DNA from: Granulosicoccus antarcticus IMCC3135
GTDB taxonomy: Bacteria > Pseudomonadota > Gammaproteobacteria > Granulosicoccales > Granulosicoccaceae
NCBI RefSeq assembly: GCF_002215215.1
Contig: NZ_CP018632.1
Span: 5,452,501 to 5,516,500 of the forward strand
DNA: 64,000 nt
Direction of reading: 5' to 3'
Translations under genes and position numbers: made by a program
In this document: piece by piece, positions 1 to 8,498 of the stretch
Layout: every line of letters starts with the position of its first letter
Numbering within the stretch: position 1 is the stretch's first letter
The notes under the pieces: model-generated
Seen by the model: only the letters and a program-made list of their open reading frames with translations
Told to the model about the DNA's origin: nothing
Database searches by the model: none

Positions 1-1429
1 CATAGCCTCGCCCTGAATTCGACGCCAGAACATCTGCTTTCACCGCATCGGCATCGGCACCGGCATTGAATGCGATTCTTTCCAATGGCCGTGTCAGCAC
101 GGAACACAGTAGTTCTATCCCTGTACGTACATCGCCTTCATTGTCTGCACTTACCTCTTCCAGTTTATGACCAATCTGTGCCAGGGCAGTACCACCACCG
201 GCAACAACGCCATCCTCCGCAGCTGCTTGCACGGCACACAGCGAATCTTCGATCAATTGGATCTTGCGCTTCTGCTCTACTGGCGTGAACCCACCGACAC
301 TGATGACCGCCATGCCACCCGATAGTTTGGAGAGTCTCTCTCGTAATTTGTCCTGGTTGATATTGGGAGGCGAAGCATCATGCTGACGCTGGACTTGCGC
401 TTTTCTTGCCTTGATCGCAGCACTGTCGCCATTGCCACGAACAATACTGGTAAACGAGGAGCTGGCGATGACTCTTTCGGCACCACCCAGTTGCTTCAAA
501 GTAATGTTGTCGATGGTCTTGCCCAGATCACGCGCCACGACCTCTCCCCCTGTCAGGATGGCCAGATCATCCATCATGGCGGTGCGCCAATGCCCGTATT
601 CTGGTGGATGAACAATCAAGTATTTTCCGACACCATCATCGTCCATTAAAGAGACAACTACCGAGGGTGCAATTTCTTCGGCAATGATCAAGAGCGGACG
701 ACCTTCGCCCTGGGCAATCTCCCGTGCCTTGGCCAGATGGCTCGGATCAAGAATCTTGTGATCCGTCATGAGAATGAGTGGGTTCTCAAGCACCGCTTCC
801 ATCTTCTCTTCATTGGTCACCATATGGTGGGAAAGGTAGCCTCGTTCAAACGACATACCCTCGACGACATCAAGCGTGGTGTTGACAGTCACCGAGTAAT
901 CCGCACTAATGACCCCCTCCTTGCCCACTCGATGATAGGCCTCCGCCACCATGGCACCCAGCTTTGGATCTGTTGCAGCTACGGTAGCAACAGCAGTCAG
1001 ATACTCAGGGTGCTCATCGCAGCTGCGCGCGCTCTGCAAAAGCTCGTCAACGACAAGCTGTACGGCAATATCGATGCCTTTACATAGATCTACCGGCCTG
1101 ACTTTCCCGTCATTGATGTTCACGCCTTTTTGAATCAGTGCATTTGCCAATACCATGGCCGTCGTCGTGCCATCACCAGCCACCTCATTTGTCTGCATAG
1201 AGACTTCCCTGACAACTTGTGCCCCCATGTTCTCGAATCGGTCTGACAATTCAATCTCGCCAGCAATCGAGACACCGTCACGGGTCACAATGGGAGTACC
1301 TATCGGGCGGTCTACCATTGCATTGAGTCCTTTGGGCCCAAGCGTTGGTTCGACAGACGCTGCCAGTTGTGCGACCCCTTTTGCAAGAGCACGCCGTGCG
1401 TCGGAGCCGTGGAGAAGTAGCTTTGCCAT
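1..1429 (-). CDS. GroEL-like chaperonin of the monooxygenase operon (3' end outside window)
   Basis: About 476 residues are visible from the ATG at 1429 to the window edge without a stop; the C-terminus is missing. The N-terminal region (GSDARRALAKGV, LGPKGLNAMV) and the ATP-binding GDGTTTAMVL are those of group I chaperonins, as are the later GGMAVISVGG and AAAEDGVVAGGGTAL. Many positions differ from housekeeping GroEL, for example HPPEYGHWRTAMMDDLAILTG in the apical domain. It follows the coupling-protein gene by 227 bp with no groES in front. In Mycobacterium and Rhodococcus a divergent GroEL-like protein (MimG/PrmG) lies in the same position and is needed for productive folding of the hydroxylase alpha subunit. 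The same role here is inferred from position and divergence. Confidence 0.9.
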   Translation of the reverse strand, partial: MAKLLLHGSDARRALAKGVAQLAASVEPTLGPKGLNAMVDRPIGTPIVTRDGVSIAGEIELSDRFENMGAQVVREVSMQTNEVAGDGTTTAMVLANALIQKGVNINDGKVRPVDLCKGIDIAVQLVVDELLQSARSCDEHPEYLTAVATVAATDPKLGAMVAEAYHRVGKEGVISADYSVTVNTTLDVVEGMSFERGYLSHHMVTNEEKMEAVLENPLILMTDHKILDPSHLAKAREIAQGEGRPLLIIAEEIAPSVVVSLMDDDGVGKYLIVHPPEYGHWRTAMMDDLAILTGGEVVARDLGKTIDNITLKQLGGAERVIASSSFTSIVRGNGDSAAIKARKAQVQRQHDASPPNINQDKLRERLSKLSGGMAVISVGGFTPVEQKRKIQLIEDSLCAVQAAAEDGVVAGGGTALAQIGHKLEEVSADNEGDVRTGIELLCSVLTRPLERIAFNAGADADAVKADVLASNSGRGY

Positions 1430-1531
1430 AAAATTCAATTGTCCTTGAAGTAGCTGGAACGATCTGGCAGTTCCTGGATTCAGAGGCTGGCCTATTGACC
1501 GGATTCCCTGATATGAAGATAGAGTAAAACG

Positions 1532-1601
1532 CCTTCTGCAGAGCGACTCACCTTGAACACTCTTGCCGAGTTAAATAACAAGGCTGTCCCCCTACAGAAG
1601 G
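1532..1601 (-). other. Nested inverted repeats between the coupling protein and chaperonin genes
   Basis: CCTTCTGCAG (1532-1541) pairs with CTACAGAAGG (1592-1601) with one mismatch. Inside it CCTTG (1551-1555) pairs with CAAGG (1579-1583), and ACTC (1559-1562) pairs with GAGT (1568-1571). The transcript could fold into a three-helix structure. No U-run follows on the minus strand, so it is more likely an mRNA processing or stabilising element, or a weak attenuator, than a simple terminator. The rest of 1430-1656 holds nothing I recognise. Confidence 0.35.
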
Positions 1602-1656
1602 TTTGACTCGGACTGATAATCCGACGTCGTTTTTCAGACCTGAAGCTGTCAGAGAA

Positions 1657-2028
1657 TCACTCGATATACTCGAACATATCCTCCATGTTTCCATAGAGAA
1701 TGATGGTGTTCTCATCAACGCGGACCATGCGCCCATAGTGAGTGGACGTATTTACTTCAAAGATCTCCGCCGTCATTTCCCGACCCAGAAACTCACCGAT
1801 CTCATCCATCTTGAATACCAGCTTGCCTTCACCATCCACGCGTATGGTGGCCGGGTTATGAGTCACGGTTACCGCAGGGTCCTCGTCCATGAACTCGGCA
1901 ATGGCACGGGCCTCCACGGAATCATTCATTGTCACACCACATTGGTGTGAGATGGTTTGATCGAACTTGATGTCTTTCATCGACTTGAAGACATTCTGAT
2001 TTGTCGAATTACGCGCTGACTCTGACAT
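1657..2028 (-). CDS. prmD: MmoB/DmpM-type coupling (effector) protein of the di-iron monooxygenase
   Basis: This 123-residue soluble protein has no metal or flavin motif. It matches the MmoB/DmpM regulatory proteins that dock on the hydroxylase and control oxygen activation and electron transfer. The conserved core is CGVTMNDSVEARAIAEFM, then HNPATIRVDGEGKLVFKMDEI and a C-terminal EDMFEYIE. An AAGGAG sits 8 bp before the ATG. It lies 18 bp downstream of the beta-subunit gene, so the two are almost certainly cotranscribed. Family membership is clear. The symbol follows the propane monooxygenase naming; mimD would be equivalent, and the true substrate is unknown. Confidence 0.88.
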   Translation of the reverse strand: MSESARNSTNQNVFKSMKDIKFDQTISHQCGVTMNDSVEARAIAEFMDEDPAVTVTHNPATIRVDGEGKLVFKMDEIGEFLGREMTAEIFEVNTSTHYGRMVRVDENTIILYGNMEDMFEYIE

Positions 2029-2046
2029 TCGAAGTGCTCCTTGTAT

Positions 2047-3111
2047 TTAGCGGCTAAGGCCGAGTTCGCTCAGAATATGATCTACGCGTTCATGCGAGAT
2101 GGCTTTTACGTCCTGGAAAGACACAGGTTTGGAATGTGCCTGTGACCAGATCGGTTGCAAGCTGTTAGCAGCTTTCTCTGCCAAAGCACCATGCTTGTCG
2201 ACCCAGGACTGAAAGACGGATTTATTCTGCTCAGCAAACTGCTCATCATTAATCAGCACATACATCAGATCGATGGTGTTCGCCAGGTTGCGCTCGTAAT
2301 CAGCTTCGGCGGCAGAAATCACGGCGGGCGTCATGAAATCATTATTGGCAGCTGCTGCCTGCATCAGAAATCCTGAGCGAAACAACTCACCAACCAATGG
2401 CTCGAAGATGATGTTGATGGCGAAGTACTGCTCCAGATAATCTTCAGTTCCCATGATGGTTTCAATTGCTTCACGGCAACCTTGCCAAATGGGATCTTCC
2501 AACCATGCTTTCTTACCCAGCTCATCATCCCATCCCTCTATGTCCATACCGATTTCAGCAAGGAACAACGTGATGTCCTGTGACAAACGCAGCTTGTAGG
2601 ATGAATTGGTCAGTATTGCATTGTTGATCATCTGCGTATAACCATAACGCTGTGCTTGCATCAACGATGTTCCCAACCCAAACTCGACATGCTTCCAGGC
2701 ACTCATATGTGTTTTCAGGACCTTGTTCCAGGACTGATCTAAAGCCTTGTGTGCGCCCGTTTTTCGCGCATTGGAAACCACGCCCTGCACCATCGTTTCA
2801 ATTCTGGCTTGCCGCTGGTAGTGGGTTCTTTCCCATTCCTGATCGGGTGCACGGTAATCATGCCAATTGGAGCTCTTGATAGCCGTATCTTCCTTGCGAT
2901 ACGCACCAGCACCTTTGCCACCGCGAAAATCTATGATCCAGTCCTGTATCAGATAGCGCTCAGGATCCGGTTGAACGTCTACTGTGACATCCTCGTAGTG
3001 CGTTGCTCGCCTACCTCGCGGCTCAAAGTAGTTGTACTTTCTACTGTTGGAACCGACAAATGTTGCCGCGCCGGCTGCACCTGAGCCGACTGAACTGGAT
3101 GTTGCTACCAT
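2047..3111 (-). CDS. prmC: Di-iron monooxygenase hydroxylase, beta (small) subunit
   Basis: The protein has 354 residues, the usual size for the ferritin-like beta subunit of bacterial multicomponent monooxygenases. It lacks the paired ExxH iron ligands of the alpha subunit, as expected. The N-terminal SRKYNYFEPRGRRATHYEDV and the DWIIDFRGGKGAGAY segment are typical of PrmC/MimC. It packs against alpha in the (alpha-beta)2 hydroxylase. The start was set at 3111 because GGAG lies 6 bp upstream; an ATG four codons earlier has no such spacing. The gap to the reductase gene is 35 bp. Confidence 0.88.
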   Translation of the reverse strand: MVATSSSVGSGAAGAATFVGSNSRKYNYFEPRGRRATHYEDVTVDVQPDPERYLIQDWIIDFRGGKGAGAYRKEDTAIKSSNWHDYRAPDQEWERTHYQRQARIETMVQGVVSNARKTGAHKALDQSWNKVLKTHMSAWKHVEFGLGTSLMQAQRYGYTQMINNAILTNSSYKLRLSQDITLFLAEIGMDIEGWDDELGKKAWLEDPIWQGCREAIETIMGTEDYLEQYFAINIIFEPLVGELFRSGFLMQAAAANNDFMTPAVISAAEADYERNLANTIDLMYVLINDEQFAEQNKSVFQSWVDKHGALAEKAANSLQPIWSQAHSKPVSFQDVKAISHERVDHILSELGLSR

Positions 3112-3146
3112 GATAATCTCCACTGGGTATTGTTGATGATGGTTTG

Positions 3147-4208
3147 TTAGTGGACCGACGAGGAACCTGAAGTCGGTGTGAATTTGTCGAAGAAAATTCG
3201 ATCGGTTTCAAAATCATTCATGAACAGTATCGGTGCCAACGCTTCGATCATTGGCGGTGGCCCGCAAGCATAAACGTCACCTTGCCCCTGAATATCCAGT
3301 TCCTGAAGTCGACGCTCGACACTTTCGTGAACGAATCCACGCTCACCGGTCCAGTCTGAATCCTCTTCTGCATGACTGAGTACCGGTATGAATTCGACCA
3401 GAGGATATTGCTCGGTAAGACTTTTTATCTCCTCCAGCTTGATCAGATCATTCTCGGTACGTGCTCCGTAGAAGAATAGAATCTGCCTATCCTCTGCGCT
3501 CACCACCTGGTCGTTGAGAATGGACCAGACTGGCGACATACCGGAGCCAGCACCAACGAGAATAACTGGCCCTTCTCGCTCTTCACGCCTGAAGCACATT
3601 CCGAATGGGCCTGAAATACTGACGGAGGCACCTACTTTGATACCGCCATCGTCCAGTTCATTTGAAAATCGTCCATCAGGATATTTCTTGATAATGAATG
3701 ACAACTTCTGAGCTTCGCTGGGTGGGTTGGCCATGGAGAAGGAACGTGTAATCGTCTCTCCACCAGCTGTCGATACCGTGATATCCACGTACTGCCCTGC
3801 CCAGAACTTCAACGGCGCGTCTATCTCTATATCCACGCCACGAATATCATGTGAAAGAGCGCTGAAATCGACGATCTTGCCTTCGTAGGTTTTGACGGGA
3901 ATCGATCTGGACAACAACTCTTCATCAAAATTGAGCAACTCGATTTCGATATCACTATAGGCCTTGGTACAACACATCAGAATGTGGTCACTTTCTCGCT
4001 CGAAGTCATTCAATGCAAATGTTGAATGCTTGAGCAGTTCGATCTCACCTTCGAGCTTTATGCACTTACAAGCGGAGCATTGCCCCTCCTTGCACCCGTG
4101 AGGCAAGGCAATACCCTGTCGAAACGCAGCATCAAGAATTGTTTCATCTTCCTGGACTTCAAACTCCAGCCCTACCGGTTCCAACCGTACGTTATAGACT
4201 TCACTCAT
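3147..4208 (-). CDS. prmB: Monooxygenase reductase, [2Fe-2S]/FAD/NAD(P)H
   Basis: The reductase has 353 residues. The N-terminal plant-type ferredoxin domain carries Cys39, Cys44 and Cys47 (CKEGQCSACKC) with the fourth ligand at Cys79/80. It is followed by a ferredoxin-NADP reductase module: FAD-binding RSFSMANPP, nucleotide-binding GAGSGMSP, and the C-terminal YACGPPPMIEA loop. It passes electrons from NAD(P)H to the hydroxylase. The start at 4208 has AGGAG 9 bp upstream; a longer frame begins 11 codons earlier without such a site. The gene lies between alpha and beta, the order of prm and mim operons and unlike that of methane or toluene monooxygenases. Confidence 0.92.
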   Translation of the reverse strand: MSEVYNVRLEPVGLEFEVQEDETILDAAFRQGIALPHGCKEGQCSACKCIKLEGEIELLKHSTFALNDFERESDHILMCCTKAYSDIEIELLNFDEELLSRSIPVKTYEGKIVDFSALSHDIRGVDIEIDAPLKFWAGQYVDITVSTAGGETITRSFSMANPPSEAQKLSFIIKKYPDGRFSNELDDGGIKVGASVSISGPFGMCFRREEREGPVILVGAGSGMSPVWSILNDQVVSAEDRQILFFYGARTENDLIKLEEIKSLTEQYPLVEFIPVLSHAEEDSDWTGERGFVHESVERRLQELDIQGQGDVYACGPPPMIEALAPILFMNDFETDRIFFDKFTPTSGSSSVH

Positions 4209-4320
4209 ATCTAACAGCTCCTGAAATCGAATTCTCTGCAATTTTTATTGGGATGCGATGTGGTCGTGCGATGGCAGAGGCTCAACCCACCTCTGCGCAT
4301 CGCCTACTTCAAACGCAGAC

Positions 4321-5985
4321 TCAGTTGCAGGTGTTGATCGTGAATCCGGCTTGATATTCTTTGATATGAGCAACACGATCTGTGTCATTCATCGCTCGCA
4401 GCGCATTCAGCGGTGAAGTCATCGTATTACCGCGGATGTCATCCAGCTTCCACATGTCCTTATCGTCGAATCGCAGATGAGGTTGTGGTACCAGCGTCTT
4501 GCCATCTTCGCGTACAAAGTTGAGGTCCTTGACCACGTCGGCCAGATCCCAACCGTCATAAAGCGTTTCCCATTCGCGCTTGCCGGAGAACTCACCCATG
4601 GCAGGCGTAGCTCGACCCTGATACTCATCGGAGAAGGCTTCCACCGCTGTCCAGCGATCCAGTTCATGAGCGAACGTGTGCAACTTGCCGTCAATCGTAT
4701 CGACGACCATGTCCTCACGAATCAGGCACGGAACCAGGCAAGACCAGCAACGATGTGGGTATACATAACCCACCTCTTCATTGAACGCGAGCACCTTCTC
4801 ACCAGGCACACTCAGCTTTGCATACCATTTCCAATACTCACCGAACTCTGCATACCAACCTGGATACTTGTGCTCGAACCACTCAAAATCCTTATCGGTC
4901 TGAGCTTCAATACGCCAGAAATTCACGGGCCAGCCAACGGAGAAGAATTGCGCAACCTTGTGCACATAGCGTTTTTCGACAATGCGCTTCCAGGCCTCCT
5001 GAACATCATCGTGATGAACCTTGATTCCGTACTTTTCAAGCGGCAGCATATAGGTTCGATAGTAGTCTTCGAATATCCATCGATGCCACATCTCGGCATA
5101 AGACTCCTTATCCTTATCCCGATTGGTTGTGCCATATTCTATGAACGTGCCGACAGCCGCATCCACGATGGCGTGGTTCTGCCAGAATGCATAACGAAGA
5201 TCACGTTCGAGAAGCAGATGATTTTCAGGCTCTTTGAGCGCAGCCATCAACAGAGAGTGACCGTTTCCGATGTGCCGGCTTTCATCTGATTGAACCGACA
5301 GAAATACAGTCGGCAATGCATAGTCGCCATTTCGCGCCGCTTCGGAAGGCATGGCTACGAACAGTGTATTAGTGAAGGCTGTTTCTGCCACGACCGTCAA
5401 GTACATGCAGGCAGCTGTCATCGTGTCACCGGTAATGAATGCCTCACCAAACTGACGACCGATGGTAGTGGCATAACACTTGCCAAAAGCCTCTTCGGTG
5501 ATATCAAAACCTGCCGGATCGATATAGTTTTCCATATACCACTTTTTCAGATTCATCTGAATAGTGGAATGCCGGAATTCATCGACCATCTGCATGGTAA
5601 AACCTGTACGCAGCTCCTCACCCGGTGCAAGCCTGGCAACCATCGCCATCGAGCGGGCAGCGGATATTTCGGGAAACGGGATAATCGACAGAAACAGTTT
5701 CATCCATTCAATCCAACGCGGCTCTACGTTGCGGAACATATCGCCGCGCAACGCCGCATCCAGAGCGCCATAGACTCGATTGTCTTTCTCTTCTTCCATC
5801 GGAAAATAGGAGCGAAGCACCTGCTTCATCGGGTCACGTGGTGCTTTGGTGATCTTGTAGTCAGTGGGGTATGTACTGGCCTCCTGAACGTAGGTTGGAT
5901 TCCAACCCAGGTCCGCAATTTTCTTGGTCGCCTCGCCTACGGGAATGCCCCGTTGAGACGTGATCTTGTTTAGCGTAATTGCCAT
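4321..5985 (-). CDS. prmA: Di-iron monooxygenase hydroxylase, alpha (catalytic) subunit, propane/phenol type
   Basis: The catalytic subunit has 554 residues from MAITLNKI. All six carboxylate/histidine iron ligands are present: Glu106, Glu136-x-x-His139, Glu201 and Glu235-x-x-His238. Their spacing is the same as in methane monooxygenase (114/144/147/209/243/246 shifted by 8). FPMEEEKDNRVYGA, IIPFPEISAAR and EYGTTNRDKDKESYAEMW are hallmarks of the Prm/Mim group, which hydroxylates propane, acetone or phenol depending on the member. The frame continues 32 codons upstream, but AAGGAG lies 11 bp before the ATG at 5985 and family proteins start nearby. It is the first gene of the operon; 112 bp separate it from the reductase gene. 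The natural substrate cannot be read from sequence. Confidence 0.93.
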   Translation of the reverse strand: MAITLNKITSQRGIPVGEATKKIADLGWNPTYVQEASTYPTDYKITKAPRDPMKQVLRSYFPMEEEKDNRVYGALDAALRGDMFRNVEPRWIEWMKLFLSIIPFPEISAARSMAMVARLAPGEELRTGFTMQMVDEFRHSTIQMNLKKWYMENYIDPAGFDITEEAFGKCYATTIGRQFGEAFITGDTMTAACMYLTVVAETAFTNTLFVAMPSEAARNGDYALPTVFLSVQSDESRHIGNGHSLLMAALKEPENHLLLERDLRYAFWQNHAIVDAAVGTFIEYGTTNRDKDKESYAEMWHRWIFEDYYRTYMLPLEKYGIKVHHDDVQEAWKRIVEKRYVHKVAQFFSVGWPVNFWRIEAQTDKDFEWFEHKYPGWYAEFGEYWKWYAKLSVPGEKVLAFNEEVGYVYPHRCWSCLVPCLIREDMVVDTIDGKLHTFAHELDRWTAVEAFSDEYQGRATPAMGEFSGKREWETLYDGWDLADVVKDLNFVREDGKTLVPQPHLRFDDKDMWKLDDIRGNTMTSPLNALRAMNDTDRVAHIKEYQAGFTINTCN

Positions 5986-6196
5986 AAGGCATGTATCTCC
6001 TTCTGCTGAGTCCGTTAATGCAGGGTTGATGGAAGCAATCTTTGCTGCCAATTCATGCGACCTGAAGTACGCGCTTTTCATCGGTATCAGTAAGGGGCGA
6101 TGATCTTGTCGCTCAGTTCACGACACTCACAGTATTGGGGAATCAATCGTTGTGCAACGACGTATTCAAGGCCACATTCACAGCGGGAAATTCACG

Positions 6197-6336
6197 CAGT
6201 TGTGTAACTGTAAGCCTGCTGTATCAGCATTTGTAACGTATCGTTACAGCGTGAATCATTCTGAAACAGTTTTCAGATGAAGCAGATCAGTATGTAACGA
6301 CAATGCGGGGTCGGATCTGCATTATATCGATGTAAC
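6197..6336. promoter_or_regulatory. TGTAAC repeat array upstream of the monooxygenase operon
   Basis: TGTAAC occurs at 6203-6208, 6232-6237, 6293-6298 and 6331-6336, and its complement GTTACA at 6243-6248. The middle pair forms the perfect inverted repeat TGTAACG-TAT-CGTTACA (6232-6248). CAGTT/AACTG (6197-6210) and CTGAAA/TTTCAG (6261-6276) are further short inverted repeats. Chance would give about 0.07 copies of a given hexamer in this length. The array lies 210-350 bp upstream of prmA, a typical enhancer distance for AAA+ activators, so it is a candidate site for the regulator at 9219. The rest of 5986-6755 is AT-rich, with no gene I trust and no canonical -24/-12 promoter. Confidence 0.5.
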
Positions 6337-6755
6337 TAGACACTCATCTCAAACATTACAAACTATCCATATTTACACTCCACTTCATTACCCCTGTTTT
6401 CATGGCCATTCAGAGTCAACAACTCAGCTAACAACAAGCATGACGCAAGTCAGAACACCGATATTAAAAAATGATCAATCAAGAATATTTTCAGAATACA
6501 AACACATGACTACAAGGGTCATAGCTGCATTTAGACTCATTCATATCTATATAAACTGCATTTACCTCTTCACGAGCGACGATGTTTCGTATAGTCTTTG
6601 CGATGCGAGATCACGGGACTTGTTCCTTACAACATTAAATTCGGCTCTCCATAACCGATGCGCTCTCCAAAACCCGATATCGCACTCTTGCAGGCAACAG
6701 GGTCTATTGAATCGACACAAGCCCCCTGTCATGAAAAGAACCGAGGACTAAAACC

Positions 6756-7034
6756 ATGACTGGTGAATCAAACACTATAGAGAGCCTAATGCTCCAGCGA
6801 GCGGAGTTGATCGGCAAGCTATCTCAGGCAACTGCGGAACATATGCGCATACTGCGAGTGAGTAGCGGAATTGATGTTCTATTGATGAAACAGCCGCAAT
6901 CTCCCGAAGACATCAAGAGTAAGTCGGAAACAGAGGCCAGAATCACCAACAGCCAGTCTCATGTAGATATGCTTGAGGCCAGCCTTGCAGTAATAGACAA
7001 CAACATTGAAACTACTTTGAATTCGGAGGCATGA
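6756..7034 (+). CDS. Small helical protein of unknown function
   Basis: The 92-residue product is not recognised. It is rich in Glu, Leu, Ser and Ala with heptad-like spacing (LMLQRAELIGKLSQATAEHM, then EARITNSQSHVDMLEASLAVI), suggesting two helices that could form a coiled-coil hairpin. There is no signal peptide or membrane segment. GAGG lies 9 bp before the ATG. The stop is 1 bp from the start of the WD40 gene, whose ribosome-binding site GGAGG lies inside this reading frame, so translational coupling is likely. It is the first gene of a divergent set facing away from the monooxygenase operon. Confidence 0.7.
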   Translation: MTGESNTIESLMLQRAELIGKLSQATAEHMRILRVSSGIDVLLMKQPQSPEDIKSKSETEARITNSQSHVDMLEASLAVIDNNIETTLNSEA

Positions 7035-7035
7035 A

Positions 7036-8169
7036 ATGGTGGGTAACCGTTCCGCAGGAACTTCTCTTTTTGATTTATTGGCAAGAGCATGGACTCTGGA
7101 TGACGAGGTTGTGCAAACAGGTTTCAACCGAGCCGATTCAGCAGTCTACTTCCGTCTTCAGTCAGGAAAGCTTGCTCTGGCAACTACCAGGGATTCGGAA
7201 AGTCCCAAAAGCCGCACTCGTATAGAAACTGATACCGGACGTACAACTATTCGCCAGCGGGAAAATCCAATTCCAGAAGCCAGGATCATCCCTATCGCGC
7301 TGAATGCCGAACTGCCAATCGTACGTTTCGGAGAAAACGGGTTCATGGCTGTTGACGCCGATGGTGTTCCACATCAGATAACAGCGCAGGGTCAGTGCAT
7401 TGAGAAGGCCAACTCGATTGTCGGACCACAGATCACATCACTATGCAGTGATCGCAGCGGCGAGACTCTGGCAATTGCGGGACCGTTGTCGATCTGTGTT
7501 TACAAAGCAAGCAGTCTGCAGGTACTGGCTGAAATAGATATAGAACGTCATATCAGCTGTATGGCATTCTCTGCCGACGGTGAACAACTGGCTGCCTGGG
7601 GCGAAGGCTCTCTGACACTGATTGACAAGAAAAACCCTGCGAGCGCTATACACCATATAGATGGCATCAATGAGGTCAGTCAAATCAACTGGGATAGCTC
7701 AGGGAATTACCTCTCATGCACCGCCAATACTCATGCATTCTGGATCGTCGATGCCAATGCGGGGACAGCCCGGATAATTGAAGGATATCCCGGCAAGGTC
7801 AAAATTGCCACTTTCAATGAGGCCGGCAAGGCGCTCGTCACATCCGGTGCATTCCGACTCGCTGGATGGTCGACAGAGGATTTGCCCGGCAAAGACCATC
7901 CAGGCACCCCACTATCCTCTGGCAAACCGGGAATGGTCATTGTCAATACGCTCGCAGCTCACCCAAAGCGAAGCCTTGTGGCGGTAGGGTATCCCGATGG
8001 TCTGGTCACCATAAGCAGTGTCGGTACTCCCGAGGAAATGATGGTGCATAAGGAGAACGGTACTGAAGTCAATGATCTGGCCTGGTCGGACACCGGCGAA
8101 CACCTGAGCATTGCTTTCAAATCCGGTAAAGCCGCCGTCGTGACCTTCCCTGACAAACTTTTCAAATAA
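7036..8169 (+). CDS. WD40-like beta-propeller protein, unknown role
   Basis: This 377-residue protein has an N-terminal helical part (about residues 1-90) and at least six repeated blades in the rest. Each blade contains a turn such as DRSGETLAIAG, SADGEQLAAWG, DSSGNYLSCTA, NEAGKALVTSG or SDTGEHLSIAF followed by a beta strand, as in WD40 or related propellers. No signal peptide is present, so it is probably cytoplasmic. Propellers of this kind are usually protein-docking platforms; no catalytic motif is seen. GGAGG lies 6 bp before the ATG. Flanking small genes appear to belong to the same transcript. Any link with the monooxygenase is based on position alone. Confidence 0.8.
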   Translation: MVGNRSAGTSLFDLLARAWTLDDEVVQTGFNRADSAVYFRLQSGKLALATTRDSESPKSRTRIETDTGRTTIRQRENPIPEARIIPIALNAELPIVRFGENGFMAVDADGVPHQITAQGQCIEKANSIVGPQITSLCSDRSGETLAIAGPLSICVYKASSLQVLAEIDIERHISCMAFSADGEQLAAWGEGSLTLIDKKNPASAIHHIDGINEVSQINWDSSGNYLSCTANTHAFWIVDANAGTARIIEGYPGKVKIATFNEAGKALVTSGAFRLAGWSTEDLPGKDHPGTPLSSGKPGMVIVNTLAAHPKRSLVAVGYPDGLVTISSVGTPEEMMVHKENGTEVNDLAWSDTGEHLSIAFKSGKAAVVTFPDKLFK

Positions 8170-8184
8170 ACAGAGACACCCACC

Positions 8185-8382
8185 ATGCAAGAAAAGAAAA
8201 TGAACGACAAATTATCCGAAGAAGAAGTCAGCAAAGACAAGTACTTCTCTCAGGTCTCCGCCATTTCCGAGGAAATGATCAAAGACCATGGAAAGGACTT
8301 TGCGATGGGAGCGCTGGTGATGGCAGCTCAATGGATTGCTCAGAATCAGGAGCCCAAAGAGCAGCATGCGGCCCAACACTGA
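8185..8382 (+). CDS. Small hypothetical protein
   Basis: The product has 65 residues, or 60 if translation starts at the second ATG (8200). The N-terminal half is charged (KLSEEEVSKDKYF) and the C-terminal half is a likely amphipathic helix (GALVMAAQWIAQNQ). It begins 15 bp after the WD40 gene and is followed by a good terminator, so it is probably the last gene of a three-gene transcript. No family is recognised. The reading frame is short and the ribosome-binding site is weak. Confidence 0.5.
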   Translation: MQEKKMNDKLSEEEVSKDKYFSQVSAISEEMIKDHGKDFAMGALVMAAQWIAQNQEPKEQHAAQH

Positions 8383-8418
8383 AGAACCAAACACCCGCTT
8401 TCCGGATCTTCGAAGCGG

Positions 8419-8465
8419 TTCAGCGGGCAGTAACCATCTCTGCCCCGCTGAAAATCTGTTTTTCT
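8419..8465 (+). terminator. Rho-independent terminator after the WD40 cassette
   Basis: TTCAGCGGGCAG (8419-8430) pairs with CTGCCCCGCTGAA (8440-8452) with one bulged base, a 9-base loop, and then AATCTGTTTTT. It lies 36 bp after the stop of the small gene on the same strand. Confidence 0.7.
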
Positions 8466-8498
8466 CGAAGATGTTTAATCATAAGAATCTTTACAGAG

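Noticed and set aside
4477-5289. Long open frame (270 codons) opposite prmA
   Set aside because: It lies entirely antisense to a conserved catalytic gene and has no recognisable motif; it is a codon-bias shadow.
6035-6050. Possible sigma-54 promoter for prmA (TGGCA...TTGC on the minus strand)
   Set aside because: GG and GC are 11 bp apart instead of the strict 10, so it does not fit -24/-12 spacing.
6321-6352. TATAAT with TTGAGA upstream on the minus strand
   Set aside because: The two hexamers are 20 bp apart, too far for a good sigma-70 promoter.
6440-6751. Open frame of 103 codons upstream of the 6756 gene
   Set aside because: It has odd composition (many His, Arg, Cys), no recognised domain and no ribosome-binding site, and it lies in the AT-rich control region.
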